DNA of 64,000 nt, from assembly GCA_021784575.1 (NCBI GenBank), contig JAJYHX010000001.1, forward strand, positions 335,280 through 399,279. The letters are read 5' to 3'. A program made the position numbers and the translations under genes. Shown piece after piece: positions 15,998-25,342 of the stretch. Numbering within the stretch: the stretch's first letter is position 1; each line of letters begins with the position of its first letter. Source of the DNA: Nitrospirota bacterium (GTDB lineage Bacteria > Nitrospirota > JACRHJ01). Under the pieces are notes generated by a model that saw nothing but the letters and a program-made list of their open reading frames with translations, ran no database searches and was not told the origin of the DNA.

Positions 15998-17320
15998 ATG
16001 GAAATCGTAGTAGTCGGCATAAGCCACAAGACGGCCTCGGTGGAAATCAGGGAGCGCCTGTCCTTCCCGGAGGCGAAGCTTCCGGACGCGCTTGCGAAGA
16101 TGAAGGGCATAAGCGGCGTCGGCGAGAACCTTATCCTCTCCACGTGCAACCGCGTCGAGAGCTACGCGACCGTCAAGGACGCGGAAGGCGGGATGGAGCG
16201 CATAAGGCGCTTCTTCCTCGACTACCACGGCATGGACGGCGGGGGCGTGAACGACTGCATATACTGCCTCTCCGGCAGGGACGCCGTCCGTCACATATTC
16301 CGCGTTGCCGCCTCGCTCGACTCCATGGTCGTCGGCGAGCCGCAGATACTTGGACAGCTAAAGGACTCCTTCGACCACGCCCTGATGAACAAGACGACGG
16401 GCGTGGTGATGAACCGCCTAATGAAGAAGGCCATCTCCGTCGCCAAGCGTATACGGACGGAGACGAAGATTGCGGAGTCGGCGGTCTCCATAAGCTTCGC
16501 CGCCGTGGAGCTTGCAAGGAAGATATTCGGAGACTTGAAGGACAAGTCCGTCATGCTGGCCGGGGCGGGCGAGATGGCGGAGCTTGCGGCGAGGCACCTC
16601 GTAAACAACGGCGTCAAGACCGTCATGGTGGCCAACCGCACGCACGAGCGGGCCGTGGAGCTTGCGGCGCAGTTCGAGGGCGTCCCCGTGCGTTACGAAG
16701 ACCTCGCCCTGGAGATGGCCCGCGCGGACATTCTCATCGCCTCGACGGGCTCGCCGCATTACATACTCTCCGCGCACGACATGGCAAGGGTAATAAAGGA
16801 GCGGAAGAACCGCCCGGTATTCCTGATAGACATAGCCGTGCCAAGGAACCTCGACCCCGAGATAAACAAGATAGACAACGTGTATCTCTACGACATCGAC
16901 GACCTCCAGGGCGTCGTCCAGTCCAACATAAAGGAGCGCCAGAAGGAAGCGGAGCTTGCGGGCGGGATAGTCGAGGAAGAAATTGAAACCTTCCTCACCT
17001 GGCTTAAATCAATCGATGTCGTACCGACGATTGTCGCCATCCGGGAGAAGGCGGAAGATATACGGACGGCGGAGCTCGAAAAGACGCTCTCGAAGATGGG
17101 AGAGCTCTCCGAGAAGCAGAAAAAACAGGTGGAAGCCCTTACGCAGGCCATTGTGAACAAGCTCCTGCATAACCCGCTCGTGGCCCTTAAGAAAGGCGCG
17201 GGCGACCCTGAAGGCAGCGGCCACGTGGAGGCCGCGCGAGTGCTCTTCGGCATCAACGAAAAAACGGAGCCTGACGGAGGCTCGGAGTCCTCCGCGCTCT
17301 CCGAGGCGGAGACAAGGTGA
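15998..17320 (+). CDS. hemA: glutamyl-tRNA reductase
   Basis: 440 residues; reduces glutamyl-tRNA to glutamate-1-semialdehyde, the first step of C5 haem synthesis. Catalytic Cys in LSTCNRVE (about residue 50), VGEPQILGQLKDSF, NADPH-binding MLAGAGEMAELAARHL (about 185-200), and a C-terminal dimerisation helix. Start ATG 15998 gives the family N-terminus MEIVVVGISHKTA; the longer frame enters repeat R1. The last 25 residues are an acidic, Ser-rich extension. The stop overlaps the hemC GTG. Confidence 0.97.
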   Translation: MEIVVVGISHKTASVEIRERLSFPEAKLPDALAKMKGISGVGENLILSTCNRVESYATVKDAEGGMERIRRFFLDYHGMDGGGVNDCIYCLSGRDAVRHIFRVAASLDSMVVGEPQILGQLKDSFDHALMNKTTGVVMNRLMKKAISVAKRIRTETKIAESAVSISFAAVELARKIFGDLKDKSVMLAGAGEMAELAARHLVNNGVKTVMVANRTHERAVELAAQFEGVPVRYEDLALEMARADILIASTGSPHYILSAHDMARVIKERKNRPVFLIDIAVPRNLDPEINKIDNVYLYDIDDLQGVVQSNIKERQKEAELAGGIVEEEIETFLTWLKSIDVVPTIVAIREKAEDIRTAELEKTLSKMGELSEKQKKQVEALTQAIVNKLLHNPLVALKKGAGDPEGSGHVEAARVLFGINEKTEPDGGSESSALSEAETR

Positions 17321-18273
17321 AAGATAAAATAATCATCGGCACGCGGGGTAGCCAGCTCGCGCTATGGCAGGCGGAGTTCGTCCAGAGAGAGCTTATGATG
17401 CGTAACCCCGGCGTCGAGATAACGCTCAAGAAAATAAAGACCACCGGCGACATGATACTCGATGTGCCGCTCGCGCAGGTGGGCGGGAAGGGCCTGTTCG
17501 TAAAGGAGATTGAGGAGGCCATGCTCCGGGGCGAGATAGACCTGGCCGTGCACAGCATGAAGGACGTGCCGACATTTCTCCCGGACGCGCTGCACCTGTC
17601 CTGCATGGCGAAGCGGGAAGACCCCAGGGACGCGTTCCTCTCGCGGGACTGGCCATCGTTTAAAAACCTCCCGAAGGGCGCGTCGGTTGGCACGAGCAGC
17701 CTGAGGAGGCAGTGCCAGCTCATGGCGGCAAGGCCGGACATAAAAGTCGAACAGCTCCGGGGCAACCTCGACACCCGTATCAGGAAATGCGAGGAGGGCC
17801 TCTTCGACGCCGTGATACTCGCAGCCGCCGGCATAAGGCGCATGGGCTGGGAAGAGAGGATAAAGGAGTATATCGGGCCTGATGTTTGCCTCCCGGCGAT
17901 AGGCCAGGGCGCGATAGGCATAGAGTGCCGCCGGGACGCCGAATTTATAAACCACGCGCTTTCCGCCCTCCAGCACCAGGACACCTGGGACGCAGTAGTC
18001 GCGGAAAGGGCGTTTCTGGGAAGGCTTGAAGGCGGATGCCAGGTGCCCATCGCCGCCCATGCGGTCATTGCGGACGGCGGGAAGAAGCTCAGGATGGCGG
18101 GGCTTGTCGGGAGCGTATCCGGCGACAGGATTATCAGGGACGAGATGGAAGCCCCGGTCAGGGAAGGGGAAAGGCTCGGCGTGGAGCTTGCCGAGAGACT
18201 TCTTGCCAGGGGGGCGGACGGCATCCTCGCGGAGGTTTACGGCAGGGAACTTAAAGGCTACCAGGAGGGGTGA
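17317..18273 (+). CDS. hemC: porphobilinogen deaminase (hydroxymethylbilane synthase)
   Basis: 318 residues; polymerises four porphobilinogens. RGSQLALWQAEFV at the N-terminus, LAVHSMKDVP (about 80), GTSSLRRQCQL (about 127-137), and the dipyrromethane-attachment Cys in LEGGCQVPIAAHA (about 245). Start GTG overlaps the hemA stop (GTGA). Confidence 0.97.
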   Translation: MKDKIIIGTRGSQLALWQAEFVQRELMMRNPGVEITLKKIKTTGDMILDVPLAQVGGKGLFVKEIEEAMLRGEIDLAVHSMKDVPTFLPDALHLSCMAKREDPRDAFLSRDWPSFKNLPKGASVGTSSLRRQCQLMAARPDIKVEQLRGNLDTRIRKCEEGLFDAVILAAAGIRRMGWEERIKEYIGPDVCLPAIGQGAIGIECRRDAEFINHALSALQHQDTWDAVVAERAFLGRLEGGCQVPIAAHAVIADGGKKLRMAGLVGSVSGDRIIRDEMEAPVREGERLGVELAERLLARGADGILAEVYGRELKGYQEG

Positions 18274-18278
18274 CGATA

Positions 18279-19271
18279 ATGTTCCGGAAAATATTGCCCG
18301 TATTCTTGGTTTTGTCGGTTGTTTTCGGATGGCGCGCGGCGCGCGGCGCGCGCGCGGACCAGGCGCAGAAAGTCCAGGCTCGGAAGCCTCAGGCCGCAAA
18401 GTCCGGGAACACGAAGAAAACGAAGAAAACAAAGAAAACTCCAGAGGAAATAAGGAGCGATAAGGCAAGGCTGTATTACGGCGAGGCCCTCTGGGCGGAG
18501 ATGCAGGGCAACTACCAGAAAGCGATAAAGGACTTCACGATGGTTACCGTGCTGGAGCCGCGGAGCTACAAGTCATGGCTGCACATTGCGCGGGACTACA
18601 GGAAAACATCCCGCGCGATGGACGCCATCTCCGCATTGAACAACGCGATAAACGTGGAACCGAAGGCCCCGCAGGCATACCTCTCGCTGATGGAAAGCTA
18701 CTGGGAACTGGGCGGCCTTGTAAAGAACGCCGTCCATACCGGCGAAAGGGCCATGAAGAACGGCGTAAGCCCGGCGATCATCCTTCCGGACATGGGCTGG
18801 TATTATTACCTTGCCAACGATAAGGCCAACGCGAGTGATTGCTACAAAAAGGCATACAAGACGGACCCGAAAAACTCTGTCCTGGTGAACAACATGGGAC
18901 TGCTCCTCTTCTCCGAGGGCAGGTACGGCGATGCCATCAGCAGGTTCGGGGAGGCATTGAAGCTAAATCCCGGAAGCGTCCTTGCGCCGTATTTCGAGGC
19001 CCTTTCCTACAACAAGCTCGGGAAAGAAAAGGAGGCGCTGGAGGCGCTTCGGAAGGCGCTCAAAAAAGACTGGAGGCTGCCGGAAGAGTCGGCGGGATTC
19101 AACAATAAGTTCTTCCCGTGGGCGAACCCCGGCGACCTCTCGAAGCTCTTTGCGAAGCTTAAGCCTGCGCCTCCGGCTCTCAAGAACTCGTCGGTTAAGG
19201 CCCGGGCGCCGAAGAAAATACCCTCGGCTGCGCCGCCGAAAAACGGCAGGGGCGCGGCAAAAGGGAAATGA
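18279..19271 (+). CDS. TPR-repeat protein with signal peptide or anchor
   Basis: 330 residues. N-terminal hydrophobic segment (residues 2-20), Lys-rich linker, then four to five tetratricopeptide units (for example LYYGEALWAEMQGNYQKAIKDF, then NNMGLLLFSEGRYGDAISRFGEAL) and a Pro/Lys/Ala-rich tail. Start set at ATG 18279 because AGGAGG is 11 nt upstream; a GTG at 18270 is too close to it. Embedded between hemC and hemD with ATGA overlap to hemD, so co-expressed; function in this pathway is unproven. Confidence 0.85.
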   Translation: MFRKILPVFLVLSVVFGWRAARGARADQAQKVQARKPQAAKSGNTKKTKKTKKTPEEIRSDKARLYYGEALWAEMQGNYQKAIKDFTMVTVLEPRSYKSWLHIARDYRKTSRAMDAISALNNAINVEPKAPQAYLSLMESYWELGGLVKNAVHTGERAMKNGVSPAIILPDMGWYYYLANDKANASDCYKKAYKTDPKNSVLVNNMGLLLFSEGRYGDAISRFGEALKLNPGSVLAPYFEALSYNKLGKEKEALEALRKALKKDWRLPEESAGFNNKFFPWANPGDLSKLFAKLKPAPPALKNSSVKARAPKKIPSAAPPKNGRGAAKGK

Positions 19272-20071
19272 AACCGGCATCCGTGATGGCGCTCTCAGGC
19301 GTCCGCGTGGTTGTTACCCGCGCGCGAGAGCAGTCCGGCGAACTTATCGCGATGTTTGAAGGGGCGGGCGCGGAAGTGGTATCGGCGCCGGCCATAGAGA
19401 CGGTCCCGCCGCAGGACTGCTCCGGCCTGGATGAGGGGATAAAAAACCTCTCTTCCTACGACTATGCGGTGTTCACAAGCGCAAACTCCGTAAAGTTCCT
19501 GCTGCTTCGGATGGCCGAGCTTGGTAAGGAGGCCGGCGAGCTGAGGCGCCTCCGGATAGTGTCGGTGGGGCCGAAGACGGCCCAGGCGCTTGAAAGAAGC
19601 GGACTTAAGGTGGACATCGTCCCGGATGAGTTTGTGGCCGAGGGGGCGGTTTCGGCCCTCCTGGGGGAGGATATCGGAGGCAAAAGATTCTTCTATCCGA
19701 GGGCGGAAAAGGCGAGGGACGCGCTGCCGGAGGCGCTGAGGAAGGCGGGCGCGGTTGTGGATGTCGCAGCCGCGTATAGGACTGTCGCGCCGGATGGTCT
19801 GGCTGGTATAATAAAAGACGCGCTTGCGGGCGGCAAGCCGGCGGTGATTACTTTTACAAGCTCGTCAACGGTTAAAAACTTCCTGGATGCGGCTGAGAAG
19901 GCGGGACTGCCGCCGGCAAAGGCGCTCTCCGGGGCGGTTATCGCCTGCATAGGGCCCGTGACGGCGAAGACGGCTGAGGAAGCGGGGCTTAAGGTTTCGG
20001 TTGTCCCGCGCGAATATACGGCGGAATCCCTTTTTTCCGCTATAATTGATTACCTTAAAGGAGAAAAATAA
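19268..20071 (+). CDS. hemD: uroporphyrinogen-III synthase
   Basis: 267 residues; cyclises hydroxymethylbilane with D-ring inversion. Typical weakly conserved two-domain HemD: VRVVVTRAREQSGEL at the N-terminus, YDYAVFTSANSVKFLL (about 65-80), a TFTSSSTVKNF block in the second domain (about 196-206), and IACIGPVTAKTAEEAGL (about 220-236). Overlaps hemC-linked TPR gene by ATGA and the next gene by TAATG. Confidence 0.95.
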   Translation: MKPASVMALSGVRVVVTRAREQSGELIAMFEGAGAEVVSAPAIETVPPQDCSGLDEGIKNLSSYDYAVFTSANSVKFLLLRMAELGKEAGELRRLRIVSVGPKTAQALERSGLKVDIVPDEFVAEGAVSALLGEDIGGKRFFYPRAEKARDALPEALRKAGAVVDVAAAYRTVAPDGLAGIIKDALAGGKPAVITFTSSSTVKNFLDAAEKAGLPPAKALSGAVIACIGPVTAKTAEEAGLKVSVVPREYTAESLFSAIIDYLKGEK

Positions 20072-20406
20072 TGCTTGAAGTCAGCGAAAGGGCGGTAAGC
20101 GAATTTAAAAAAGTCCTGGAGGCCCAGGAGGAAAAAGGCCTGGGCGTCAAGATAAGGGCGTTCATGGCGCAGTCGTCATGCTGTTCCTGCGGCCCGTCCC
20201 AGAACTACGAGATGGACCTGGTCGAGAAAGGCGAAAAAGGCGACCTGAGCTTTGAGATGCAGGGCGTCAGCTTCTATCTCGACCCGCAGACCGACGCCAT
20301 GATGGACGGCCTCCAGGTGGATTTCGCGGAAGACCACGGTTTTATAATAAAGGAGACCGGAGCCTCGTCGTGCGGCTGCGGGAGTCACGGCGGCTCCTGC
20401 TGCTAA
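20071..20406 (+). CDS. HesB/IscA-type (A-type carrier) protein
   Basis: 111 residues, begins MLEVSERAVSEFKKVLEAQ like A-type iron-sulphur carriers. It has a Cys-rich insertion (SSCCSCGPSQ, about 31-40) at the position of the usual first ligand Cys and a C-terminal CGCGSHGGSCC. The canonical CGCG is kept but extended by two more Cys. Likely iron-sulphur or metal binding; lies inside the hem operon, overlapping hemD by one base. Confidence 0.85.
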   Translation: MLEVSERAVSEFKKVLEAQEEKGLGVKIRAFMAQSSCCSCGPSQNYEMDLVEKGEKGDLSFEMQGVSFYLDPQTDAMMDGLQVDFAEDHGFIIKETGASSCGCGSHGGSCC

Positions 20407-20419
20407 AAAAGGAGAGGAG

Positions 20420-20722
20420 ATGGCGGAGAAACCGAAAGACATGCCGGGCGGGCTGACGTTCGAGCTCAGGCCGGAGGTGGAGGCCGGCGTCTATTCCAAC
20501 GTCGCCAGCATCGTGCATAACCCCAACGAGTTCATATTCGATTTCGCGGCGGTCATGCCCGGGAAGGATACCGCCGTCGTGCGTGCGCGTATTATAACGA
20601 ACCCCGTGCATGCAAAACAGTTCCTCGCGGCCCTCGCGGAGAACATATCGGGATACGAGAGGCAGTTTGGAGAGATACAGTCACCCTTGCAGATGCCCGG
20701 GCAGAAGACGACGGTGCATTAA
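20420..20722 (+). CDS. DUF3467 family protein
   Basis: 100 residues. FELRPEVEAGVYSNVASIVHNPNEFIFDFA and ITNPVHAKQFLAALAENI are the family signatures of DUF3467, a small protein of unknown role widespread in bacteria and archaea. RBS GGAGAGGAG precedes the ATG. In the hem operon. Confidence 0.85.
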   Translation: MAEKPKDMPGGLTFELRPEVEAGVYSNVASIVHNPNEFIFDFAAVMPGKDTAVVRARIITNPVHAKQFLAALAENISGYERQFGEIQSPLQMPGQKTTVH

Positions 20723-20747
20723 TAATTAGCTCTGATGGAGGTTTGAA

Positions 20748-21722
20748 ATGTTTTTCCCCCAGTACCGCGCAAGGAGGATGCGTTCAAGCGAGACTATAAG
20801 GAAAATGGTGCGCGAGACCACGCTTTCCCCGGACGATTTCATCTATCCGCTATTCGTCGCGCACGGGAAGGGCGTGAAGAAGGAAATATCCTCCATGCCG
20901 GGGAATTTCCAGCAGTCCGTGGACAACATCGTGCGGGACGCGAAGGAGACGTTTGCGCTTGGCATCCCCGCCGTGCTACTTTTCGGGATCCCGGCGGCGA
21001 AGGACTCGCGCGGCTCCGAGGCGTATGCCGATGACGGCATAGTCCAGCAGGCGGTGCGCGCTATAAAGGACGCCGTGCCGGATATCCTGGTCGTGACGGA
21101 CGTCTGCCTGTGCGAATATACCGACCACGGCCATTGCGGCATCGTGGAGAACGGCGAGATACAAAACGACCCGACAGTGGAGCTGCTTTGCAAGGAGGCG
21201 CTTTCCCATGCGCGCTCCGGCGCGGACATCGTCGCGCCTTCGGACATGATGGACGGGCGCGTCGGCGCAATACGCGAGGCGCTCGACGACTCCGGGTATT
21301 CCGGCACGCCGATAATGTCTTATGCCGTTAAATACGCGTCGTCCTTCTACGGGCCGTTCCGGGAGGCCGCCGAATCCACCCCGGCCTATGGCGACAGGCG
21401 CAGCCACCAGATGGACCCTGCCAACGCGCGCGAGGCCCTGCGGGAGGCGGAGCTCGACATCGACGAGGGCGCGGACATAATCATGGTGAAGCCCGCGCTC
21501 CCGTATCTCGACATCATCTGCCGCCTGCGCGAAAACACCGACCACCCCATAGCCGCCTATAACGTCTCTGGCGAGTTCTCCATGATAAAAGCGGCGGAGA
21601 GGCTCGGCTGGATGGACGGCCGGCGCGCCATGATGGAATCCCTCATCGGCATAAAGCGCGCGGGCGCGGACATAATAATCACGTATTTCGCCAAGGAGGC
21701 GGCGGAGATTCTGAGTAAATAG
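20748..21722 (+). CDS. hemB: delta-aminolevulinic acid dehydratase (porphobilinogen synthase)
   Basis: 324 residues. Zinc-type active site [14 protein letters not shown] (about 119-132, three Cys), Schiff-base lysines in [13 protein letters not shown] and [12 protein letters not shown] (about 195 and 250). Completes hemA-C-D-B; with ccsA this supplies haem for c-type cytochromes such as the sensor at 45714-47222. hemL and later steps are not in the window. Confidence 0.97.
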   Translation: MFFPQYRARRMRSSETIRKMVRETTLSPDDFIYPLFVAHGKGVKKEISSMPGNFQQSVDNIVRDAKETFALGIPAVLLFGIPAAKDSRGSEAYADDGIVQQAVRAIKDAVPDILVVTDVCLCEYTDHGHCGIVENGEIQNDPTVELLCKEALSHARSGADIVAPSDMMDGRVGAIREALDDSGYSGTPIMSYAVKYASSFYGPFREAAESTPAYGDRRSHQMDPANAREALREAELDIDEGADIIMVKPALPYLDIICRLRENTDHPIAAYNVSGEFSMIKAAERLGWMDGRRAMMESLIGIKRAGADIIITYFAKEAAEILSK

Positions 21723-21783
21723 TTTATGTCTCGTTTTCTTTTGGTTGCGTTCCCTTCCCCTGCGAAAAGAAACTAACAGGGTT

Positions 21784-22527
21784 TTGACCAGATACGACAT
21801 AACAATAAGCGGACGCAATGTCCGGTATTACGAAGGCGGCGAGGGAAGGCCGCTTTTGCTTTTGCACGGCGCGGGAGCGACCGCAAGACTCTGGCATCGC
21901 CAGTCCGGCCCGCTCTCCGGACGTTTCAGGGTCATAGCCCCCGACCTGCCGGGTTTCGGCGGTTCCGCGCGCGGCCCGGAAATCAAAAGCGTCCGGGATT
22001 ATGCGCGCTTCCTGTCCCAATTCATCGGCTCTTTAAAAATCGACCGCGTATCCGTTCTCGGAAGCTCTATGGGCGGCTGGGCCGCCCTGTGGCTGGCGGC
22101 GGATTTCCCCGCGCTTGTCGAGCGGCTCGCTCTCGTCTCTCCCGCAGGCGCATACAGGCCGGGCGCCATGCCGATGACGGTGGACGAGCTCCTGCGCGAG
22201 ATAGAGAAATATTACGTCCCGGTATCCGGCGGGGACTTTCCCGCCGCCTCGGACGAATTGTCAATGGCCGTTGATACTATAAGGAGCATGGACAATGCCG
22301 GAGGATTTATCCCGGATATCGAGCCGGAGCTTGCGGTAATAAAGGCCCCGACGCTGATAATCTGGGGAAGCGAGGACAGGGTGATACCCGCTTCGTACGC
22401 GGAGATATTCGCCCGCGCGATACCGGGCGCGCGCCTTGAGGTTATGGAAGGCGCGGGACATCTGCCCTACGTGGAGCGGCCAGAGGAATTCAACCGGGTT
22501 GTAATGGAATTTTTTGGAAGGGAATAA
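21784..22527 (+). CDS. alpha/beta hydrolase
   Basis: About 247 residues from the TTG at 21784 (weak AGGG upstream); a TTG at 21745 is the only earlier option. Catalytic triad visible: nucleophile in LGSSMGGWAA (about 99-108), acid in IWGSEDRVIPA (about 195), His in GAGHLPYVERPEEF (about 223). Oxyanion-hole LLLHGAGATARLW. Substrate not deducible; it resembles carboxylesterase or meta-cleavage hydrolase families. 59 nt after hemB. Confidence 0.88.
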   Translation: MTRYDITISGRNVRYYEGGEGRPLLLLHGAGATARLWHRQSGPLSGRFRVIAPDLPGFGGSARGPEIKSVRDYARFLSQFIGSLKIDRVSVLGSSMGGWAALWLAADFPALVERLALVSPAGAYRPGAMPMTVDELLREIEKYYVPVSGGDFPAASDELSMAVDTIRSMDNAGGFIPDIEPELAVIKAPTLIIWGSEDRVIPASYAEIFARAIPGARLEVMEGAGHLPYVERPEEFNRVVMEFFGRE

Positions 22528-22534
22528 GAGCAGC

Positions 22535-23101
22535 ATGAAAAAGATTATCCTCGCCTCGGCATCGCCGCGCCGCCGGGAGCTGCTGAAACTCGCCGGCATA
22601 CCATTCCGTGTCGAGCCTGCCAACGCGGATGAATCTCCACTGCCGGGCGAGTCTCCGAAAGAGCACGTAAGGCGCCTGGCGCTCCTGAAGTCCGGAGTGG
22701 TCGCGGCGAGGCGCAGGGAGGGAGCGGTGCTCGGGGCGGATACGGTAGTGGTCGTTGACGGTATTATCCTCGGCAAGCCCGCATCAAAGGCGCAGGCAAG
22801 GCGCATGTTGAACCTCATCTCCGGGAGGACGCACGAAGTCCTGACCGGGATCGCCCTCGTGGACGCCGCGGCGGGGCGCGCCCTGAGCGCCGTCGAGAAG
22901 ACGGTCGTATCCGTGAAACCGCTCTCGAAAAAAGATATAGAGGACTACGTAAAAACGGGCGAGCCGATGGACAAGGCCGGCGCGTACGGCATACAGGGAC
23001 TTTTCTCCGTATATGTGAAGGGGATACGCGGGTGCTTTTTCAATGTCGTGGGGCTTCCTCTTCCGCGCCTGTCCGAGCTCATGAAGGAATTCTTGCGATA
23101 A
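22535..23101 (+). CDS. maf: Maf-like nucleoside triphosphate pyrophosphatase
   Basis: 188 residues. IILASASPRRRELL at the N-terminus, GADTVVVVDG (about 70-79), GRTHEVLTGIAL and GEPMDKAGAYGIQG (about 143-156) are Maf hallmarks. Such enzymes hydrolyse non-canonical or modified NTPs (dTTP/UTP in YhdE-type). Start ATG 22535 matches the family N-terminus. Confidence 0.94.
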   Translation: MKKIILASASPRRRELLKLAGIPFRVEPANADESPLPGESPKEHVRRLALLKSGVVAARRREGAVLGADTVVVVDGIILGKPASKAQARRMLNLISGRTHEVLTGIALVDAAAGRALSAVEKTVVSVKPLSKKDIEDYVKTGEPMDKAGAYGIQGLFSVYVKGIRGCFFNVVGLPLPRLSELMKEFLR

Positions 23102-23111
23102 AGGAATATTT

Positions 23112-24146
23112 ATGAAAGTAGCAGTATCCGGCATAACGCCTCCGGGCTGCGCCATCGCCGCGCTCCTCGCCGAAGCCGGCGAAGAGGTATGCCTTGTCGG
23201 TCCTCCCGAAAAGATAGAGCGTATCTATGAGAGGATTCTCACGGTGCGGCAGGTCTGGGACGGCAGGGTAATATCGGTGGATGTCGAGATGGCGCCTTAT
23301 CCGGCCTTTTCGCCGGACGTGCTGGTTTTTGCGGAAAGGGTGCAGGATACGCTTGCGGCGGCGGAGAAGCTTCTGCCCTGGTGCCGCGAGGCGACGGTTG
23401 CGGCAATCCAGGAAGGCACCAAGACGGAGCAGATTATCGCAAAGGTATTCCCGCGCGATAACATAGTCACCTGCGTCCTGACGCTCGGAGCGAACTGCGC
23501 CGTGCCCGGAGAAGTAACCATAAACTTCAAGGGATATATGGTAATCGGCAAGGCCTACGACGCGCCGGGCTGGCGCGAGGACATGGTGATGAATCTCATG
23601 TCCAGGGCCTTCAGCACGCGCCTCGGCAAAAAAATAGCGCATTTCAACTGCACGCGCCTCCTGCTGAACCTGCCGTACTGTATTCCGGCGATAATCGGAG
23701 AAACGGTGCAGAAGACATTCACCGACCCGGAGATGGCGGAGGCCGCCGCGCTTCTCTTGAAGGAAGGGATGACGATAATAAAAAAGGCGGGAGTTCATAT
23801 AGAGGCCCTCCCCGACCTGGACGAGAAAGGCCTGCACGACCTCGTGGATTCGCCGCTCCCGGAGGCGTCGCGGAGGTTCATGGAAGCGGTGGCGTCGCTC
23901 TCGGGTTGTCCGTGCGAGGGGCCGGTGCTGGGCAGCATCGAGAACGGAGAGGCTTCAGAGATAGACTACCAGAACGGCGAGCTGGTGAAGATTGCCAAAG
24001 CCCTTGGACGCGACGCGCCGCTGAACGAACTGATGGTAAGGCTTGTCCACCGCGTCGAGAAGACCTGGAGGTTTATGACGAAGGAGGAGTTCCTGTCCTG
24101 TGTCAGAAAAGCAGCGCCTCGCCAAGAGCCACGGCAAGGACTATGA
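23112..24146 (+). CDS. ketopantoate reductase (ApbA/PanE)-like dehydrogenase
   Basis: 344 residues. Begins with a Rossmann-like VAVSGITPPGCAIAALLAEAG, though the usual GxGxxG is replaced by GITPPG. The middle (VTCVLTLGANCAVPGEV) and C-terminal helical domain (FNCTRLLLNLPYC; Lys/Asn-type catalytic region) follow the PanE/ApbA plan. The altered nucleotide loop and distance from panC argue against assuming pantoate synthesis. Its 3' end overlaps the convergent DUF401 gene by 44 nt. Confidence 0.75.
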   Translation: MKVAVSGITPPGCAIAALLAEAGEEVCLVGPPEKIERIYERILTVRQVWDGRVISVDVEMAPYPAFSPDVLVFAERVQDTLAAAEKLLPWCREATVAAIQEGTKTEQIIAKVFPRDNIVTCVLTLGANCAVPGEVTINFKGYMVIGKAYDAPGWREDMVMNLMSRAFSTRLGKKIAHFNCTRLLLNLPYCIPAIIGETVQKTFTDPEMAEAAALLLKEGMTIIKKAGVHIEALPDLDEKGLHDLVDSPLPEASRRFMEAVASLSGCPCEGPVLGSIENGEASEIDYQNGELVKIAKALGRDAPLNELMVRLVHRVEKTWRFMTKEEFLSCVRKAAPRQEPRQGL

Positions 24147-25338
24147 GCTCCGGCACGAGCATAATCCGGAAAATCGGCAGTATGTCCGACTTGAAATAGT
24201 CCTTGGTGAGCACAAGGCAAAGGTGAACAGGCGAGAACATTATGCCGGCGAAACCGGCGGCGTATGCGAACGCGAGCATACCAAGGTCTGCGTGTGTTCC
24301 GCCAATCAGGGGGACCACCAGCGGGAAGGTTATTCCGACGTATGCGAGGGTAATGCCGGTTATCATCCCGACAAGGAACGGCAGGAAAAAGATTATCGCC
24401 AGCACGGGGATTCCCTCCGCCTTGAAAAACACGGGCAGAGTCCTGACGGCGCCTGAGTTCTGCATCACGGCGCTGAACACCACCACGCCCCATACCAAAA
24501 GCAGGCTCTTCCATGTGATGCTCTCCCTGAAGGTCCGGAAAACCCTTTTTATACTGTATCTGAAATAAACGAACAGCCCCGCAACCACTACTCCGAGCGC
24601 GATTGCTATATCGACCTTGAAGAGCATCACGAGGATCATGACCACGAGTATCGGCGAGAAGGTAACCGCGAGCGTGCGGATGTCCTGGGATTTCGTAACG
24701 CTCAAAACCGCTTCCCCGCCGCCTCTCCCGGCCCCGTAACTCCTGCCCCTGCCCACTCCCCGGAACGCAAACAGAGCCCCCGTCAGAAGGACCGTGAGCG
24801 TTAAAAATATCGTGTGCAGGAAGATGGATTCCATGTGCGCGCCCGACATGTGGACGAGCAGGAGAAAGCCGGGGTAGAGCGGCGATATATACTCCCATAT
24901 GTGCCTGAACCAGTAGTTTATGAAGCTCTTCCGTCTCGGGGAGATATTCTCGCCCTCGGAGGTGGACTGCACCATCGGCGCGGAGAAATACGCCCCGCCC
25001 GCGGACGGCAGTATGCCGACAATCGCGGGCATGAGCGCCATGACGATGCGCTGGTCTCCGGAGAGGCGCTTTAAGGATTCCACCATCTTCTTGAGCGTCT
25101 CGGTAGTCCTGAGCTGATTCTCCAGGACCATGATGAGCGCGAAGGCTGCGATGAGGGAGTCGGACTCCAGGTCTATGCTTGCGTGCCAGGCGGAGAGAAG
25201 TATGGCCAGGGGAGTCATGCGCATCAGGAGGCCCAGGGCGGCGGCCCCGATGAGCATGACTCCGCCGAGGTGCCACTTGAACTTAAGGAGGGTGATTATG
25301 AGCCCGAATACGAGGAGGATTTTTAAAAGGTCATGCAA
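24103..25338 (-). CDS. DUF401 family integral membrane protein
   Basis: 411 residues with about ten hydrophobic spans. Signature region MALMPAIVGILPSAGGAYFSAPMV (about 99-122) and FINYWFRHIWEYISPLYPG belong to DUF401, a permease-like family of unknown substrate. Start TTG 25338 with GGAGC about 9 nt upstream, 4 nt behind the GGDEF gene. Last in a folK-panC-GGDEF-DUF401 run. Confidence 0.85.
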   Translation of the reverse strand: MHDLLKILLVFGLIITLLKFKWHLGGVMLIGAAALGLLMRMTPLAILLSAWHASIDLESDSLIAAFALIMVLENQLRTTETLKKMVESLKRLSGDQRIVMALMPAIVGILPSAGGAYFSAPMVQSTSEGENISPRRKSFINYWFRHIWEYISPLYPGFLLLVHMSGAHMESIFLHTIFLTLTVLLTGALFAFRGVGRGRSYGAGRGGGEAVLSVTKSQDIRTLAVTFSPILVVMILVMLFKVDIAIALGVVVAGLFVYFRYSIKRVFRTFRESITWKSLLLVWGVVVFSAVMQNSGAVRTLPVFFKAEGIPVLAIIFFLPFLVGMITGITLAYVGITFPLVVPLIGGTHADLGMLAFAYAAGFAGIMFSPVHLCLVLTKDYFKSDILPIFRIMLVPELIVLAVALGEALLF

Positions 25339-25342
25339 TTTC

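Noticed and set aside
23966-25276. 436-codon frame overlapping DUF401 in another minus-strand frame
   Set aside because: Low-complexity Arg/Gly composition; the DUF401 frame has clear membrane spans and family motifs.
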